The notes under the pieces: model-generated
What the model was told of the DNA's origin: nothing
The model's database searches: none
What the model saw: only the letters and a program-made list of their open reading frames with translations
Shown: positions 47,011 through 57,111 of the stretch, piece after piece
Numbering within the stretch: the stretch's first letter is position 1
Layout of the letters: every line of letters begins with the position of its first letter
Translations under genes and position numbers: made by a program
NCBI RefSeq assembly: GCF_023051145.1
Contig: NZ_JALKFS010000005.1
Span: forward strand, 3,241,733 to 3,305,732
From: Williamsia sp. DF01-3
GTDB taxonomy: Bacteria > Actinomycetota > Actinomycetes > Mycobacteriales > Mycobacteriaceae
Direction of reading: 5' to 3'
Length of the DNA stretch: 64,000 bases

Positions 47011-47700
47011 ATGTCCGGATACGGCCAGTTCTGTCCTGTCGCGAAGGCGATGGAAGTACTCGACGAACGATGGACTCTGCTCGTAGTTCGTGAGTTACTA
47101 GCCGGCAGTACGCATTTCAATGAACTGCGGCGCGGTGTACCGCGGATGTCACCTGCGCTGCTGTCCAAGAGGTTGAGGACTCTCGAGCACGCGGGCGTCG
47201 TCGAACGCCACGTCGCGGGCGGACGGACGAGCTACGCGATGACTGCAAGCGGCCGAGAGCTGTCGTCGGTGGTCGAGGCCCTCAACGCCTGGGGCATCCG
47301 CTGGATCGGCGAGCTCGGAGACGAAGACCTCGACCCCCACCTGCTGATGTGGGACATGCGCCGGACAGTACCCACAGACGTGTGGCCGACGAGCCGCACG
47401 GTGATAGCCTTCCGGCTCGGCGGCGTGGCTGCCAACGCCGACCGCTGGTGGCTGGTCGTGACGCAAGGCCAGGTGGACATCTGCGACTACGACCCCGGCT
47501 TCGAAACCACCGCCACGGTTGTGGCCGAGCTCCGTGACCTCGTCGCCGTCTGGCGGGGCGACCGCTCCTGGGACACAGCGTGTTCCATCGGCGCCGTCCA
47601 GATCGTCGGCCCCTCCGACATTCGCCGTCGTGTGCCCGGATGGATCGGGCAGGGTCAGATGGCGGCGATCCCCAGGCCTGTCACCGCACGGCAGACATGA
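47011..47700 (+). CDS. HxlR-family regulator with C-terminal SCP2-like domain
   Basis: 229 aa, longer than the usual HxlR (about 110-150). The N-terminal winged helix has FCPVAKAMEVLDERWTLLVV and HFNELRRGVPRMSPALLSKR; residues about 120-229 resemble the SCP2/sterol-carrier-like C-terminal domain found in a HxlR subgroup and may bind the inducer. ATG 47011 follows AAAGGAGGG. Its stop abuts the convergent SDR stop. Confidence 0.85.
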   Translation: MSGYGQFCPVAKAMEVLDERWTLLVVRELLAGSTHFNELRRGVPRMSPALLSKRLRTLEHAGVVERHVAGGRTSYAMTASGRELSSVVEALNAWGIRWIGELGDEDLDPHLLMWDMRRTVPTDVWPTSRTVIAFRLGGVAANADRWWLVVTQGQVDICDYDPGFETTATVVAELRDLVAVWRGDRSWDTACSIGAVQIVGPSDIRRRVPGWIGQGQMAAIPRPVTARQT

Positions 47701-48591
47701 TCACCGCGTGCCGCAGATGAGTCTTTCGGTGGCGTCCCACAGCCGGGCCGCCAGCTCGGTGTCCTGAGCCTCCTTGCTGGGCTCGATCTGCTTGCCGCCT
47801 TTGACGTAGCGGCCGGTGAAGGTGCCCGCCTCGGGTGCGGATGCCGCCCACACCGCTGACCGAGCACCTTTGTCGACCGTGGCCATGAACGGCGTGAGCA
47901 ATACGCCGATCACCTGATAGCCGAAGGGCAGATCACGCCCGAGAGTGGTGCCTTTGACGAATCCCGGATCGGCACAATTCGCCACCAACCGAGTTGGGTC
48001 GTTGCGGCGCGCGAGTTCTGTGGTGAACAGCGTCAGCGCCAACTTCGAATTGTTGTACACACGTTGGCCGCTGAACTTACGGCCCCTCTCCTGCAAATCC
48101 TGGATGTCGATGTGGCCGCCGCGGTGCCCCGACGAACTGATGTTCACTATCCGCGACGGTTCGCCGGCAGCGGCTGCTTCCGCCATGACGGGCGCCAGCG
48201 ACGTACTGAGTACAAAGGGCGCCAGGTAGTTGACCGCAAGGGTGAGTTCGAACCCGTCCTTGGACTCACGTGGCTCACCGATGTCGATGCCGGCGTTGTT
48301 GATCAGCACATCGATACGCTCGAATCGCTGTTGCAGATCGATCGCCAGCGCACGCACATCCGCCAGATCGGACAGATCTGCCAGCGCTGTATTGACACTG
48401 CCGGTCGGCGATCGACCCGGTGATCCTGAACCGAGCTCGCCGGCCACTTCTGCAGCCTTCACCTCGTCTCGGGCCACGAGGACTACGTCGGCGCCCTGTG
48501 CGTACAACCGCCGCGCGGTTTCCTTGCCCAACCCCGATGTGGCCCCCGTGACGACGACAGTCTTACCCGCGAGCTCATAGCTCTGCGTCAT
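47701..48591 (-). CDS. Short-chain dehydrogenase/reductase
   Basis: 296 aa. TGATSGLGKE (about 14-23, NAD(P) motif), NNAG in INNAGIDIGEP, and YNNSK with catalytic Tyr/Lys; retinol-dehydrogenase-like classical SDR. ATG 48591 is preceded by GGAGGAAAC. Last gene of a same-strand group with the APH-like kinase (43-bp gap) and acyl-CoA dehydrogenase, so it may act on the same hydroxy-acyl substrate. Confidence 0.88.
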   Translation of the reverse strand: MTQSYELAGKTVVVTGATSGLGKETARRLYAQGADVVLVARDEVKAAEVAGELGSGSPGRSPTGSVNTALADLSDLADVRALAIDLQQRFERIDVLINNAGIDIGEPRESKDGFELTLAVNYLAPFVLSTSLAPVMAEAAAAGEPSRIVNISSSGHRGGHIDIQDLQERGRKFSGQRVYNNSKLALTLFTTELARRNDPTRLVANCADPGFVKGTTLGRDLPFGYQVIGVLLTPFMATVDKGARSAVWAASAPEAGTFTGRYVKGGKQIEPSKEAQDTELAARLWDATERLICGTR

Positions 48592-48633
48592 GGTTTCCTC
48601 CCTGTCGGCCGGTGGCCGGGTTCGTCTCTGCCA

Positions 48634-49665
48634 TCACAGAATTCCGGATTCGCGCCCTACCTGCACGGTGCGGACGACAAGATCGTCGATGACCTTGTTC
48701 GTGGGTCCGCCGTCGCGCGAAGCATTGCGCGGATCGTTGATCAATCGTCGTCGAACGCCCTCGGCGATGATGGTCAACCGCCACAGGGCAAGGGTGTGCC
48801 AGTAGCCCACATCGGTCACGTCCCGACCCGTCGCCTCGGCATAGCCGGCGATCAACTCGGCCCGCCGCGGGAACCCCGGCAGTGTCGGCGCGGTGAAGTG
48901 CCCGGCCACCCCGTCTCCGGCTTCCGGCCAGAACGCCAACAGGTTGCCCAGGTCGGCGAGCGGTTCACCGAGCGTGCACAGCTCCCAGTCCACGATGCCG
49001 ATCACTTCACCGTTGTCGACCCCGGTGATCACGTTGCTCATGTAGTAGTCGCCGTGCACCAGTGTCACCTCGGACTGATCAGGGGCGTGCGCGGCAAGCG
49101 CCTGGGCGACCTCGGTGATCTCGGCGATGTCCTGGGTCTTGGAGTGTTCCCATTGCGCCGACCAGCGCTTGAGCTGTCGGGCCGCAAACGGCTTGTTGCT
49201 CGCCAGATCGTCGAGACCGACCTTGGCGAGGTCGACCGAATGAACGGTGCCCAGTGCCCGCGGCAGACTCAACCCGATGGCTCGCCGCCGCTCGGGCGAC
49301 AGTTCCGAAGCCACCGCCACATCGTCGACCACAACCCCGTCGACATAACCCATCAACACAAGCGGGGCGTCTGTGACAGCCGGATCACTGGTGGTGGCGA
49401 TCATCTTCGGCACCGGCACCGGGGTGTTCTGCAGTGCAGACATGATCCGGTGTTCGCGCAGCACATCATGTGCCGATGCCAGCAACGCTCCCAGTGGCGG
49501 GCGACGGAGTACCCAGTGCCGGCCACCGGCGTCCCCGACTCGATACGTCAGATTGGACTGACCATTGCCGATACGCGAAAACGTCAGCGGGGCAACAGCT
49601 CCGATGTCGAGACCGACGATCCATTCGGTGACGAGATCAGTGTCTATCCCGACGGCCGAACTCAT
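48634..49665 (-). CDS. APH-family kinase, LvaA/ACAD11-kinase-like
   Basis: 343 aa protein-kinase-like phosphotransferase: [13 protein letters not shown] nucleotide loop, [12 protein letters not shown] (HGDxxxxN catalytic loop) and [19 protein letters not shown] (DxD/DFG-equivalent). Its start overlaps the upstream acyl-CoA dehydrogenase stop by 4 nt (ATGA). The kinase plus acyl-CoA dehydrogenase pairing is the separated form of human ACAD10/11 and of Pseudomonas LvaA/LvaC, where the kinase phosphorylates a 4-hydroxyacyl-CoA. The substrate here is inferred. Confidence 0.85.
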   Translation of the reverse strand: MSSAVGIDTDLVTEWIVGLDIGAVAPLTFSRIGNGQSNLTYRVGDAGGRHWVLRRPPLGALLASAHDVLREHRIMSALQNTPVPVPKMIATTSDPAVTDAPLVLMGYVDGVVVDDVAVASELSPERRRAIGLSLPRALGTVHSVDLAKVGLDDLASNKPFAARQLKRWSAQWEHSKTQDIAEITEVAQALAAHAPDQSEVTLVHGDYYMSNVITGVDNGEVIGIVDWELCTLGEPLADLGNLLAFWPEAGDGVAGHFTAPTLPGFPRRAELIAGYAEATGRDVTDVGYWHTLALWRLTIIAEGVRRRLINDPRNASRDGGPTNKVIDDLVVRTVQVGRESGIL

Positions 49666-50886
49666 GCCTTCGCCTCTGTCTTACGGTAGGGCCCGAGCTC
49701 CTGGCGCGCGATGGTCCGCTTGTGCACCTCGTCGGGACCGTCGGCCAGACGAAGTGCGCGCAGGTGCGCGTACATGCTGGCGAGTGGGAAGTCGTCGGAC
49801 ACCCCTCCCCCTCCGTGGACCTGTATCGCCCGGTCGACGATCTTGAGCGCCATGTTGGGTGCGGCGACCTTGATGGCAGCGATCTCGGTGCGCGCTTGTT
49901 TGTTCCCCACCGTGTCCATCAACCACGCCGCCTTGAGGGTGAGCAGTCGATTCATCTCGATGTCGATGCGCGCCTCGGCGATCCAATCCTGGATGTTCGC
50001 CTGGGCGGCGAGCGGCTTACCGAATGCGATGCGCGAGGAAGCGCGCTCACACATCAGCTCCAGAGCGCGCTCGGCCATCCCGATTGCTCGCATGCAGTGG
50101 TGTATCCGCCCCGGACCGAGGCGGGCCTGCCCGATCATGAAACCTGCGCCGGCCCCGGCCAGGACTATCGCTGTCGGGCACGCGTACGTCCTCGAAGAGA
50201 ACCTCGGCGTGTCCCTCCCTGTCCTGGTACCCGAACACCGGCAGGTTGCGGATCACCCTGACACCTGGAGCGTCGATCGGGACCACCATCATCGATTGCT
50301 GCGCGTGAGCGGCCGCGTCGGGATCGGTCTTTCCCATCACGATCAATACTTTGCAGTTGGGGTGTAAAGCGTTCGACGTCCACCACTTTCGGCCGTTGAG
50401 GACCCACTCGTCCCCCGACCGGGTCATGCTCATCTGGATGTTTGTGGCGTCGGAGCTGGCGACCGCCGGTTCGGTCATCGCAAACGCGGACCGGATCGTG
50501 CCCTCGAGGAGTGGTGTCAGCCAGCGCTCCTTGTGTTCATCACTGCCGAACAATGACAGCACTTCAATGTTCCCGGTGTCCGGAGCCGAACAGTTGGTCG
50601 CCTCCGGTGCCAGTGCAGCACTTCGACCCATGATCTCGGCGAGTGGCGCGTACTCCGAGTTGGTCAGACCTGCGCCGTAGCGGGGATCGGGATGGAAGAG
50701 ATTCCACAGCCCGCGCTCTTTCGCCTCGGTTTTGAGTTCTTCGATGATCGGCGGGTCGAAATGCGGATCGCCGGATTCGGCCATTTGCCTGGCGTAGATC
50801 TCCTCCGCCGGATACACGTGCCCCGTCATGAAATCGAGAAGGCGATCTCGGTATTCGAGGCATCGGTCGGAATAAGCGAAATCCAT
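49662..50886 (-). pseudogene. Acyl-CoA dehydrogenase, LvaC/ACAD11-like, frameshifted
   Basis: The N-terminal frame starts at ATG 50886 ([19 protein letters not shown]) and runs to VLFEDVRVP near 50180. The C-terminal frame begins about 50175, [20 protein letters not shown], and reaches the normal end, [14 protein letters not shown]. Removing one C of the run at 50176-50178 (minus-strand CCC; or restoring two lost bases) gives a full-length protein of about 407 aa with the usual VP-x6-GxGxGF spacing. Catalytic-end signature [12 protein letters not shown] is in the second frame. It overlaps the kinase gene by 4 nt. Confidence 0.87.
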
Positions 50887-50963
50887 GTGATGAGTCCTGT
50901 ATCGAGTGGAGATGTCTCGGGCAGACCTGATTGCCCGAGTCGAAGGCCGGCTGGTTCGGATCG

Positions 50964-51782
50964 TCAGGAATCCGCGAGCAGATGACGCTGATAACGACGC
51001 ATCCCGGAAATCCAACGGTCGTAATCCGACCCCTTGTTACGGTAGAAGTCCAGCACTTCAGGATGCGGGAGAATCAGGAATTTCTCCTGCTCGACCGCGG
51101 CGAGAACCTGGACCGCCACGTCTGCCGGCTGAAGCACCGCACCCGCGCCGGTCACTGCGCTGGCGGCGACTGAGGCGCCCGGCTGATCGGTCTCGAACCC
51201 GGAGCGAAGCAACTCGGTGTCCACACCCATGGGGCACAGACAACTCACTTTCACACCCTGGTCGCCGTAGGTGACCGAGAGCCACTCGGCGAAGCCCACT
51301 GCAGCGTGCTTGGAGACCGAGTAAGTGGCCGAACCGATCTGTGTCAGCAGACCTGCCGCAGACGCCGTCGACACGAAATATCCGCCGCCACGCTCGATCC
51401 ATCGCGGAACGAGCATCCGCGCGGCACGGACGTGGGCCATCACGTTCACCTCGAGGGCGACGTCCCACAGGTCGTCGGGAGTGTCCAGGCCCAGTCCGGC
51501 GGTGGTGCCGGCGTTCGCGAAGAAGATGTCCACCGGCCCGAACTCACTCTCGGCGCGGTCGACAATCCGCTGGAGCACACCTTCATCCGCGACATCACCG
51601 CCCTCCGCGACAGCACGACCATCATGCGAAGCGTTGATCTCGTCGGCGACGGCCTCTGCCTTGCCCGCGTTCAGGTCTGCAACCACAATCCGGCTGCCGG
51701 CCTCTGCCAGAGCACGACTGAGGGCCGCGCCGATTCCGGCTCCACCGCCGGTTACAACAGCAACTTTCTGGGCTACGTCCAT
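50964..51782 (-). CDS. Short-chain dehydrogenase/reductase
   Basis: 272 aa. [13 protein letters not shown] (about 9-21), [19 protein letters not shown] with catalytic Ser, and YSVSKHAAV with Tyr/Lys; classical SDR. ATG 51782 was chosen over an Arg-rich extension. Likely the first gene of the kinase/acyl-CoA dehydrogenase operon (77-bp gap), acting on a hydroxyl/keto intermediate. Confidence 0.88.
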   Translation of the reverse strand: MDVAQKVAVVTGGGAGIGAALSRALAEAGSRIVVADLNAGKAEAVADEINASHDGRAVAEGGDVADEGVLQRIVDRAESEFGPVDIFFANAGTTAGLGLDTPDDLWDVALEVNVMAHVRAARMLVPRWIERGGGYFVSTASAAGLLTQIGSATYSVSKHAAVGFAEWLSVTYGDQGVKVSCLCPMGVDTELLRSGFETDQPGASVAASAVTGAGAVLQPADVAVQVLAAVEQEKFLILPHPEVLDFYRNKGSDYDRWISGMRRYQRHLLADS

Positions 51783-51801
51783 CTCTGCGATCGTAGGCGA
51801 G

Positions 51802-52266
51802 TCACCCGGCGGCGACGTCACACGCCGGGGCGGGCGCGTCCTCGAAGAGCGGATCACCCAAGGGCTCCAGATAGGCGACGTACAGAACCACGGGGACAGT
51901 GCCGAGGTTGCGTCCGACGTGGGTGTTGGCGACCCCGCTCGGTTCGTTGATGAAATCGCCCGTACGGAAGATCTGGGGAACGCAGTCGGGCCCCGGATGG
52001 GTCAGGGTGCCCGCACCGACGAATCCGACCACCGGTCCATCGTGGTAGTGCCACCCGGTGGTCCCGCCCGGAGCGATGGTGATCTCGCGCGCCACGACGT
52101 GGACACCGGCCGGGATGAATGGGATCAACTCGGCGGGAATCTCGAAATCCGCGAGAGTCTTGGCCGAAATGTCTTTGCTGGGCGTCGCCGTGGCACTGGC
52201 CGCACCGACGAACAATGCCGCCGTCACCAGCAAAACTGCGGTCACAGACCGGATGAGTTGTTTCAT
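51802..52266 (-). CDS. Secreted cupin protein
   Basis: 154 aa with a Sec signal peptide (AVLLVTAALFVGAASATA-TP), cleaved near residue 28. The mature cupin has GGTTGWHYHDGPVVGFV, with the HxH metal pair, and RTGDFINEPSGVANTH, with later His; such secreted cupins bind metal and may act as dioxygenases or sugar-binding proteins. No neighbouring enzyme reveals its substrate. ATG 52266 was selected. Confidence 0.85.
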   Translation of the reverse strand: MKQLIRSVTAVLLVTAALFVGAASATATPSKDISAKTLADFEIPAELIPFIPAGVHVVAREITIAPGGTTGWHYHDGPVVGFVGAGTLTHPGPDCVPQIFRTGDFINEPSGVANTHVGRNLGTVPVVLYVAYLEPLGDPLFEDAPAPACDVAAG

Positions 52267-52379
52267 TTGCTGAGCGTAACGGCGATCGAGCCGCCTCACG
52301 CAGTGTTCGATACGAACCCGATCCTTCGACAACCGGCCGCCGTACAATTCTTGCGCACAGCCGGATTGCCGGTTTCACC

Positions 52380-53495
52380 ATGAGGAGCGACGTGACACGT
52401 TCATCCAACCGATCGTCCCGCCTCGGCTTCTTCACTAGGAACGCCGTGGGTTTCAGTTCGGCAGAGGCGTTCATGATCATCGCGATCACCACCATTCTCG
52501 TCACCCGGGGCTACTTGTGGATCACCGACTATCCGCAAGTCGGGGGCGGAAACCTACACATCGCCCACGCGCTCTACGGCGGAGCGTTCATGATGCTGTC
52601 GCTGCTGATCAGTTGGTGGCTGCTGGGGTTCGGCGCCCGCTTGTTCTGTGTTGTCCTCGGCGGTATCGGTTTCGGTCTGTTCCTCGACGAGGTGGGCAAG
52701 TTCGTCACCAAGGACAACGACTACTTCTACGGACCTTCCGCCGAAATCATGTATGTATTGGTCGTTTTCGTTCTGATCGTCGGTCGGGTCCTACGAGAGG
52801 TACGGCCTCTGAGCGCTCACGAGAAGGTCTCGTCGGCAGCCTCCATCGCGGCCGACGGGGTTGCCCGAGGCCTCGCCCCGCACCGGCGCGAGCTCGCGCT
52901 GCGCCTGGTGGAGGAAGCCGAGGAGATGGGCTATGACAAGGTCGCGGCGGAACACATTCGCAGCCTTCTGCTGACATCGGGCATCGCATCTGCACGGTTG
53001 TACGCGCTGTCGCAGTGGGCTCCCCGCTTGATCCCATCGTGGTTCCGAAGTCCGCGATGGCTGCCGATCGTCGGTTGGCTGATGACCGTGACCGCGGCGT
53101 TGGCGTTCGGCTTCGGTCTTCTCGGCGTCGCGATGAACGGGGTCTACCTGGACGACGACAACGTGAAGTTCGAGTTGGCGGGCATGAGCATGGCCACCGC
53201 CATCCTTCTCCTGAGTTCGACCGTCACACTTGCTTTTTCGCTCCCGGCGATGGTGATGCTGCGTAGAACCGACAAGATGTGGCCGTTGCATTTCCTGCGG
53301 TACGGAGCGCTCACCTTCACCATGCTCAATGCGTTGGTCGATTTCGCAACCGAAGGATTCGCCGCTCTGGTGAACCTGTCTGTCGGGCTGTTCACCCTGG
53401 CCATCATCTCTTACCGGATCGATGTCCGTGCCAGGGTGGCCAGGCCTCGGGCACACGAGGAAGCGTTGGCGGCAAGCACTCCCGTCCGCGACTGA
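52380..53495 (+). CDS. Polytopic membrane protein, function unknown
   Basis: 371 aa. About eight transmembrane helices: a group of four in the first 140 residues, a cytosolic helical middle (about 150-210, LRLVEEAEEMGYDKVAAEHI), and another four (about 225-350). ATG 52380 has no Shine-Dalgarno; GTG 52392 has AGGAG four bases ahead and may be the true start. I do not recognise a named family. Confidence 0.75.
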   Translation: MRSDVTRSSNRSSRLGFFTRNAVGFSSAEAFMIIAITTILVTRGYLWITDYPQVGGGNLHIAHALYGGAFMMLSLLISWWLLGFGARLFCVVLGGIGFGLFLDEVGKFVTKDNDYFYGPSAEIMYVLVVFVLIVGRVLREVRPLSAHEKVSSAASIAADGVARGLAPHRRELALRLVEEAEEMGYDKVAAEHIRSLLLTSGIASARLYALSQWAPRLIPSWFRSPRWLPIVGWLMTVTAALAFGFGLLGVAMNGVYLDDDNVKFELAGMSMATAILLLSSTVTLAFSLPAMVMLRRTDKMWPLHFLRYGALTFTMLNALVDFATEGFAALVNLSVGLFTLAIISYRIDVRARVARPRAHEEALAASTPVRD

Positions 53496-53513
53496 GCCGC
53501 TCGGTACTCCGCC

Positions 53514-55175
53514 TCAACCGAGGTCGCGGGCGAGTGCGCGCCCGGCCGCCCGGCCGGAGAAGATGCAGCCACCGAGGAAAGTGCCCTCGAGTGCGTTGTA
53601 GCCGTGTACCCCGCCGCCACCGAAACCCGCGACCTCGCCGGCTGCATACAGACCTTCGAACGGCTCACCGGACGGCCGGATCACCTTCGCATCGAGATCG
53701 GTCTCCAGCCCACCCAGCGTCTTTCGGGTCACCAGATGCAGGCGGACGGCAATCATCGGGCCGTATTTCGGGTCTTGCAACTTGTGGGGCCGTGCCACCC
53801 GGATGATTTTGTCACTGAGGTAGTTTCGGGCATTGCGGATCGCCATGATCTGCATGTCCTTGGTGTATTTGTTGTCCAGTTCGCGGTCGCGGGCCACCAC
53901 TTCGGCTTCGATGCTCGCGAAGTCGAGCTGCGGGCCTGTGGTGATCTCGTTCATCCCGGCCACCAGATCGCGGAGATTGTCGCGAACGACAAAGTCGATG
54001 CCGTGCTCCTTGAAGGCCTCGACCGGACCCGTTGCGCCTTTGCGGACGCGCTGAAGGAGAAGCTTGATGTCTTTGCCTGTGAAGTCCGGGTTCTGCTCCG
54101 AACCCGACAGGGCGAACTCTTTTTCGATGATCGCCTGGGTCAGGATGAACCAGGTGAAGTCGTGGCCGCCACGAGTGATCGTTCCCAGTGTGCCCAACGA
54201 GTCGAAACCAGGGAAGTTCGGAACCGGTAGGCGTTTACCCGTGGCGTCGAGCCACAGTGACGACGGGCCCGGGATGATCCGGATGGCGTGGTTGGGCCAG
54301 ATCGGGTCCCAGTTCTTGATCCCCTCGGGGTAGTGCCACATGCGGTCGCTGTTGACGATGTTGCCGCCGGCGTTCTTGGTGATCTCGAGCATTCGCCCGT
54401 CCACGTGCGCGGGTACGCCGGTGATCATGTGTGCTGGGGCAGGCCCGAGACGGTCTACCGGCCAGTTCTTCTTCACGAGGTCGAAGTTGCCGCCGATGCC
54501 TCCTGAAGTCACGACCACAGCTTCGGCACGGAGTTCGAACTCAGCGGCGGTTTCACGACTCGACGACACACCTCGCCGCTGGGTCGAGGGCACCAGGACA
54601 GATCCCCGTACGCCGACTGCCGCCCCGTTCTCCACGATGAGCTCGTCCACCTGATGCCGGTATTTGATGGTGACCAGACCCTTGGCAGCACCGTCGAGAA
54701 CCGGCTCGCGGAACACCCGGACCACCTCCGGGCCCGTCCCCCAGGTGATGTGGAATCGCGGGACAGAGTTGCCGTGGCCGGCAGCGAGACCGGAGCCACG
54801 CTCGGCCCAACCTACGGTCGCCATCACCCGCAGGCCCAGATCTTGCAGATACGAACGCTTCTCGCCGGCGGCGAAGTTCACGTAGGCCTCGGCCCACTGC
54901 CGCGGCCAGTGGTCCTCACGGTCACGATCGAATCCGGCGGAACCGAACCAATCCTGCCGGGCCAGTTCGACCGAATCCTTGATGCCGAGTCTGCGCTGCT
55001 CGGGGGAATCGACGAAGAACAGACCACCCAGCGACCAGAAAGCCTGCCCACCCAGGTTCTGTTCGTTCTCCTGTTCCAGCACGGCCACACGCTTGCCGGC
55101 CTTCACCAGTTCATGGGTTGCGACCAGCCCGGCCAGCCCGCCCCCGACCACAATGACGTCAAACCTGTCGGCCAC
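53514..55175 (-). CDS. FAD-binding dehydrogenase, KstD/fumarate-reductase-like
   Basis: 553 aa. GTG 55175 has GGAGG ahead. N-terminal FAD motif VIVVGGGLAGLVA (about 8-20), mid-domain VVTSGGIGGNFDL, and C-terminal GLYAAGEVAGFGGGGVHG with ALEGTFLGGCIFSGRAAG are typical of FAD-binding dehydrogenases related to fumarate reductase flavoproteins and ketosteroid dehydrogenases. Soluble, cytosolic. Substrate unknown; steroid or fatty-acyl ring dehydrogenation is only a family possibility. Confidence 0.88.
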   Translation of the reverse strand: MADRFDVIVVGGGLAGLVATHELVKAGKRVAVLEQENEQNLGGQAFWSLGGLFFVDSPEQRRLGIKDSVELARQDWFGSAGFDRDREDHWPRQWAEAYVNFAAGEKRSYLQDLGLRVMATVGWAERGSGLAAGHGNSVPRFHITWGTGPEVVRVFREPVLDGAAKGLVTIKYRHQVDELIVENGAAVGVRGSVLVPSTQRRGVSSSRETAAEFELRAEAVVVTSGGIGGNFDLVKKNWPVDRLGPAPAHMITGVPAHVDGRMLEITKNAGGNIVNSDRMWHYPEGIKNWDPIWPNHAIRIIPGPSSLWLDATGKRLPVPNFPGFDSLGTLGTITRGGHDFTWFILTQAIIEKEFALSGSEQNPDFTGKDIKLLLQRVRKGATGPVEAFKEHGIDFVVRDNLRDLVAGMNEITTGPQLDFASIEAEVVARDRELDNKYTKDMQIMAIRNARNYLSDKIIRVARPHKLQDPKYGPMIAVRLHLVTRKTLGGLETDLDAKVIRPSGEPFEGLYAAGEVAGFGGGGVHGYNALEGTFLGGCIFSGRAAGRALARDLG

Positions 55176-55323
55176 CACGGCGCCTCCTCGCGTCCAATAC
55201 CCGGCATGACGTTCACCCGGCGCATCCGAACAGAGCATAAAGAACGACGCGGGCGGCAGTCCGCGCTACGGCGGCTTTGCGAATTGCCCGGCACAGCCGA
55301 GGCGCGGAGAAGATACTTGGGGC

Positions 55324-55707
55324 GTGGTGACAACGGACAGTGGAGAAGACGGCCACGAACGGCAGCGTTTCCGGAAGCTGGCGCAAGCGGCGATGAACGC
55401 AGACGTCACTGTCGGGGAACTGGACACGATCATCGGCGACCTCGGCGGGGCCCTCACCGACTTCGACAGGGCGATGGGCGAGTTCGACAGGACCCTCGGC
55501 AGTTTCGGCGCGGCCATGGACGACTTCTCGGCGACGCTGACGCGGGTGGACAGCACGGTCACGAAAATGGTCGCGGTGGTCGAACGGATCGAACGTGTTG
55601 TCGGACGGGTGGAGAACATCGTCGATGTCGCCGAAACACTGATTGCACCGGTGGCATCCGCCGAGGCGATGGTGCGTGGCCTGCTGGGAATCGGACGCCG
55701 GCGCTGA
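55324..55707 (+). CDS. Coiled-coil protein, function unknown
   Basis: 127 aa, GTG start at 55324. Almost entirely helical with heptad-like Val/Ile/Met spacing from residue 30 (MGEFDRTLGSFGAAMDDFSA, then VVERIERVVGRVENIVDVAE), no transmembrane segment. The phasing recalls small methyl-accepting-like or phasin-type coiled coils, but I assign no function. It lies between the FAD dehydrogenase and AraC genes. Confidence 0.7.
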   Translation: MVTTDSGEDGHERQRFRKLAQAAMNADVTVGELDTIIGDLGGALTDFDRAMGEFDRTLGSFGAAMDDFSATLTRVDSTVTKMVAVVERIERVVGRVENIVDVAETLIAPVASAEAMVRGLLGIGRRR

Positions 55708-55721
55708 CCGTCACCGCGACC

Positions 55722-56570
55722 TCAATCCCGCCGGGCGGCAGACCGCACGTAGTCACTGGGTGTCCGACCGACAACAGCCTTGAACTCGCGGGCCAGGTGC
55801 GCCTGATCGGAGTATCCAAGTGACGCTGCCACATCCGCTACCGACATCCGGCCTTCACGCAGGGCGAGCGCGGCGTCTTGCAACCGGCGACGCTGGATCA
55901 ACCACTTGGGGCTCAGGCCCGTTCGATGTACGCACAACCGCTGAAGGGCGCGCGTGGACATGTTCACCGCGTCTGCGAGTTCGGCGACGCGGCGCGGCCC
56001 GTCATCGTCTTCGACCACATCGACGACCCGGTTGATCAACTCGCCTTCGTCATCGATCTCCCACTCCGTGGCCCAGTCGAGGTATACGGACAGGACCGCC
56101 TCGTAGGCGCGCCGATCCGATTCCGAGTGTGAGCGCATCGCCGTCCGCACTGCTCCTGCGACATCGACCCGGCCGGGGATGGGCAGAGGCTCACCGATCG
56201 GCAACACCGGTCCGCCAACCGTCGCACCCGCCAGCGATCTGCCTGTCATCAGAGTGATCGCGGCCGGTCGCAGCAGAACTGCCGCGGCCCAGCTCTTCCC
56301 TTCGAGCTTCTGCTCACTCGTCCCCTGACTGACGCAGTACAGCGCAGCCTTCTCCGGCTCGACGACCACGTTCCCACCGGGGTGCTCGAGAACTGGTTGA
56401 ACGATTGGTGCCGGAAGGTTCCAGCATGCGATCCAGACATGCCGCAAGATGCTCCCGGCCTGGTGTCCGGGAGGGATCGCGAGGCGTGAGATCTGTACGC
56501 CACCGGCGCCCGGGCGCAGGTCGCCACGCGGCCCGACGGGCCCATGGTGGGAACTGTCGCGTTTTTTCAA
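55722..56570 (-). CDS. AraC-family transcriptional regulator
   Basis: 282 aa. The C-terminal AraC DNA-binding domain is RVAELADAVNMSTRALQRLC and MSVADVAASLGYSDQAHLAR (two helix-turn-helix units, about residues 198-275), ending FKAVVGRTPSDYVRS. The N-terminal 180 residues form a sensor of the AraC DUF6597-like class (HVWIACWNLPAP). Divergent from the VOC gene with only 35 bp between starts, so promoters overlap coding sequence and the two are likely coregulated. Confidence 0.88.
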   Translation of the reverse strand: MKKRDSSHHGPVGPRGDLRPGAGGVQISRLAIPPGHQAGSILRHVWIACWNLPAPIVQPVLEHPGGNVVVEPEKAALYCVSQGTSEQKLEGKSWAAAVLLRPAAITLMTGRSLAGATVGGPVLPIGEPLPIPGRVDVAGAVRTAMRSHSESDRRAYEAVLSVYLDWATEWEIDDEGELINRVVDVVEDDDGPRRVAELADAVNMSTRALQRLCVHRTGLSPKWLIQRRRLQDAALALREGRMSVADVAASLGYSDQAHLAREFKAVVGRTPSDYVRSAARRD

Positions 56571-56605
56571 GCGCTCACACCCTGCGTCAGTGGACCATCG
56601 CCTTC

Positions 56606-57111
56606 ATGAGTATCCACGCTGCCAACGGGCAATTCACCGATCACGGAATCCCCCACGGCTATACCTCCCTCACACCCTTCATCGTCGTCACGCCTGCTGC
56701 CGAGGCAATCGAGTTCTACAGCAACGTCTTCGGGGCACGCGTTGAACAGCGCACCGACTTCCCCGGTCCCGACGGTGAACCGATTGTCGCGCATGCCGAC
56801 CTCGACTTCGGGACGGGGCGTCTACAACTGGGCGACCCCAACCCTCAGTATGGACTGGTGCCGAGGCCAGACGGGGACTCCGACTGTTACTCGATGGCCA
56901 TCTACGTCACCGACGTGGATGCCGTGGTGCAGCGGGCCGTCGATGCGGGTGCGATCATCCGCGAGGAGGTACAGACATTCGTCTCCGGTGATCGGTTCGG
57001 CTCGGTGCGCGACCCTTTCGGGGTCCGATGGTCGGTGATGACCCGGATCGAAGACCTCTCCCCGCCGAGAGCGCCGCGAGAATCGAGGAGTGGGCCACGC
57101 AGCAGGGCTGA
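56606..57111 (+). CDS. VOC/PhnB-like glyoxalase-superfamily protein, frameshifted at the 3' end
   Basis: ATG 56606, GYTSLTPFIVVTPAAEAIEF (first beta-alpha-beta unit) and VRDPFGVRWSVMTRIEDLS (C-terminal unit). After the four-C run at 57060-57063 this frame changes to Arg-rich sequence ending at 57130; the adjacent frame ends in SAARIEEWATQQG at TGA 57111, the PhnB-family ending. One extra C restores about 168 aa. These vicinal-oxygen-chelate proteins bind metal and act on small ligands. No SD is visible. Confidence 0.85.

Noticed and set aside
48634-49665. Aminoglycoside resistance kinase
   Set aside because: APH-fold motifs are generic; the 4-nt overlap with an acyl-CoA dehydrogenase points to a metabolic kinase, not drug resistance.
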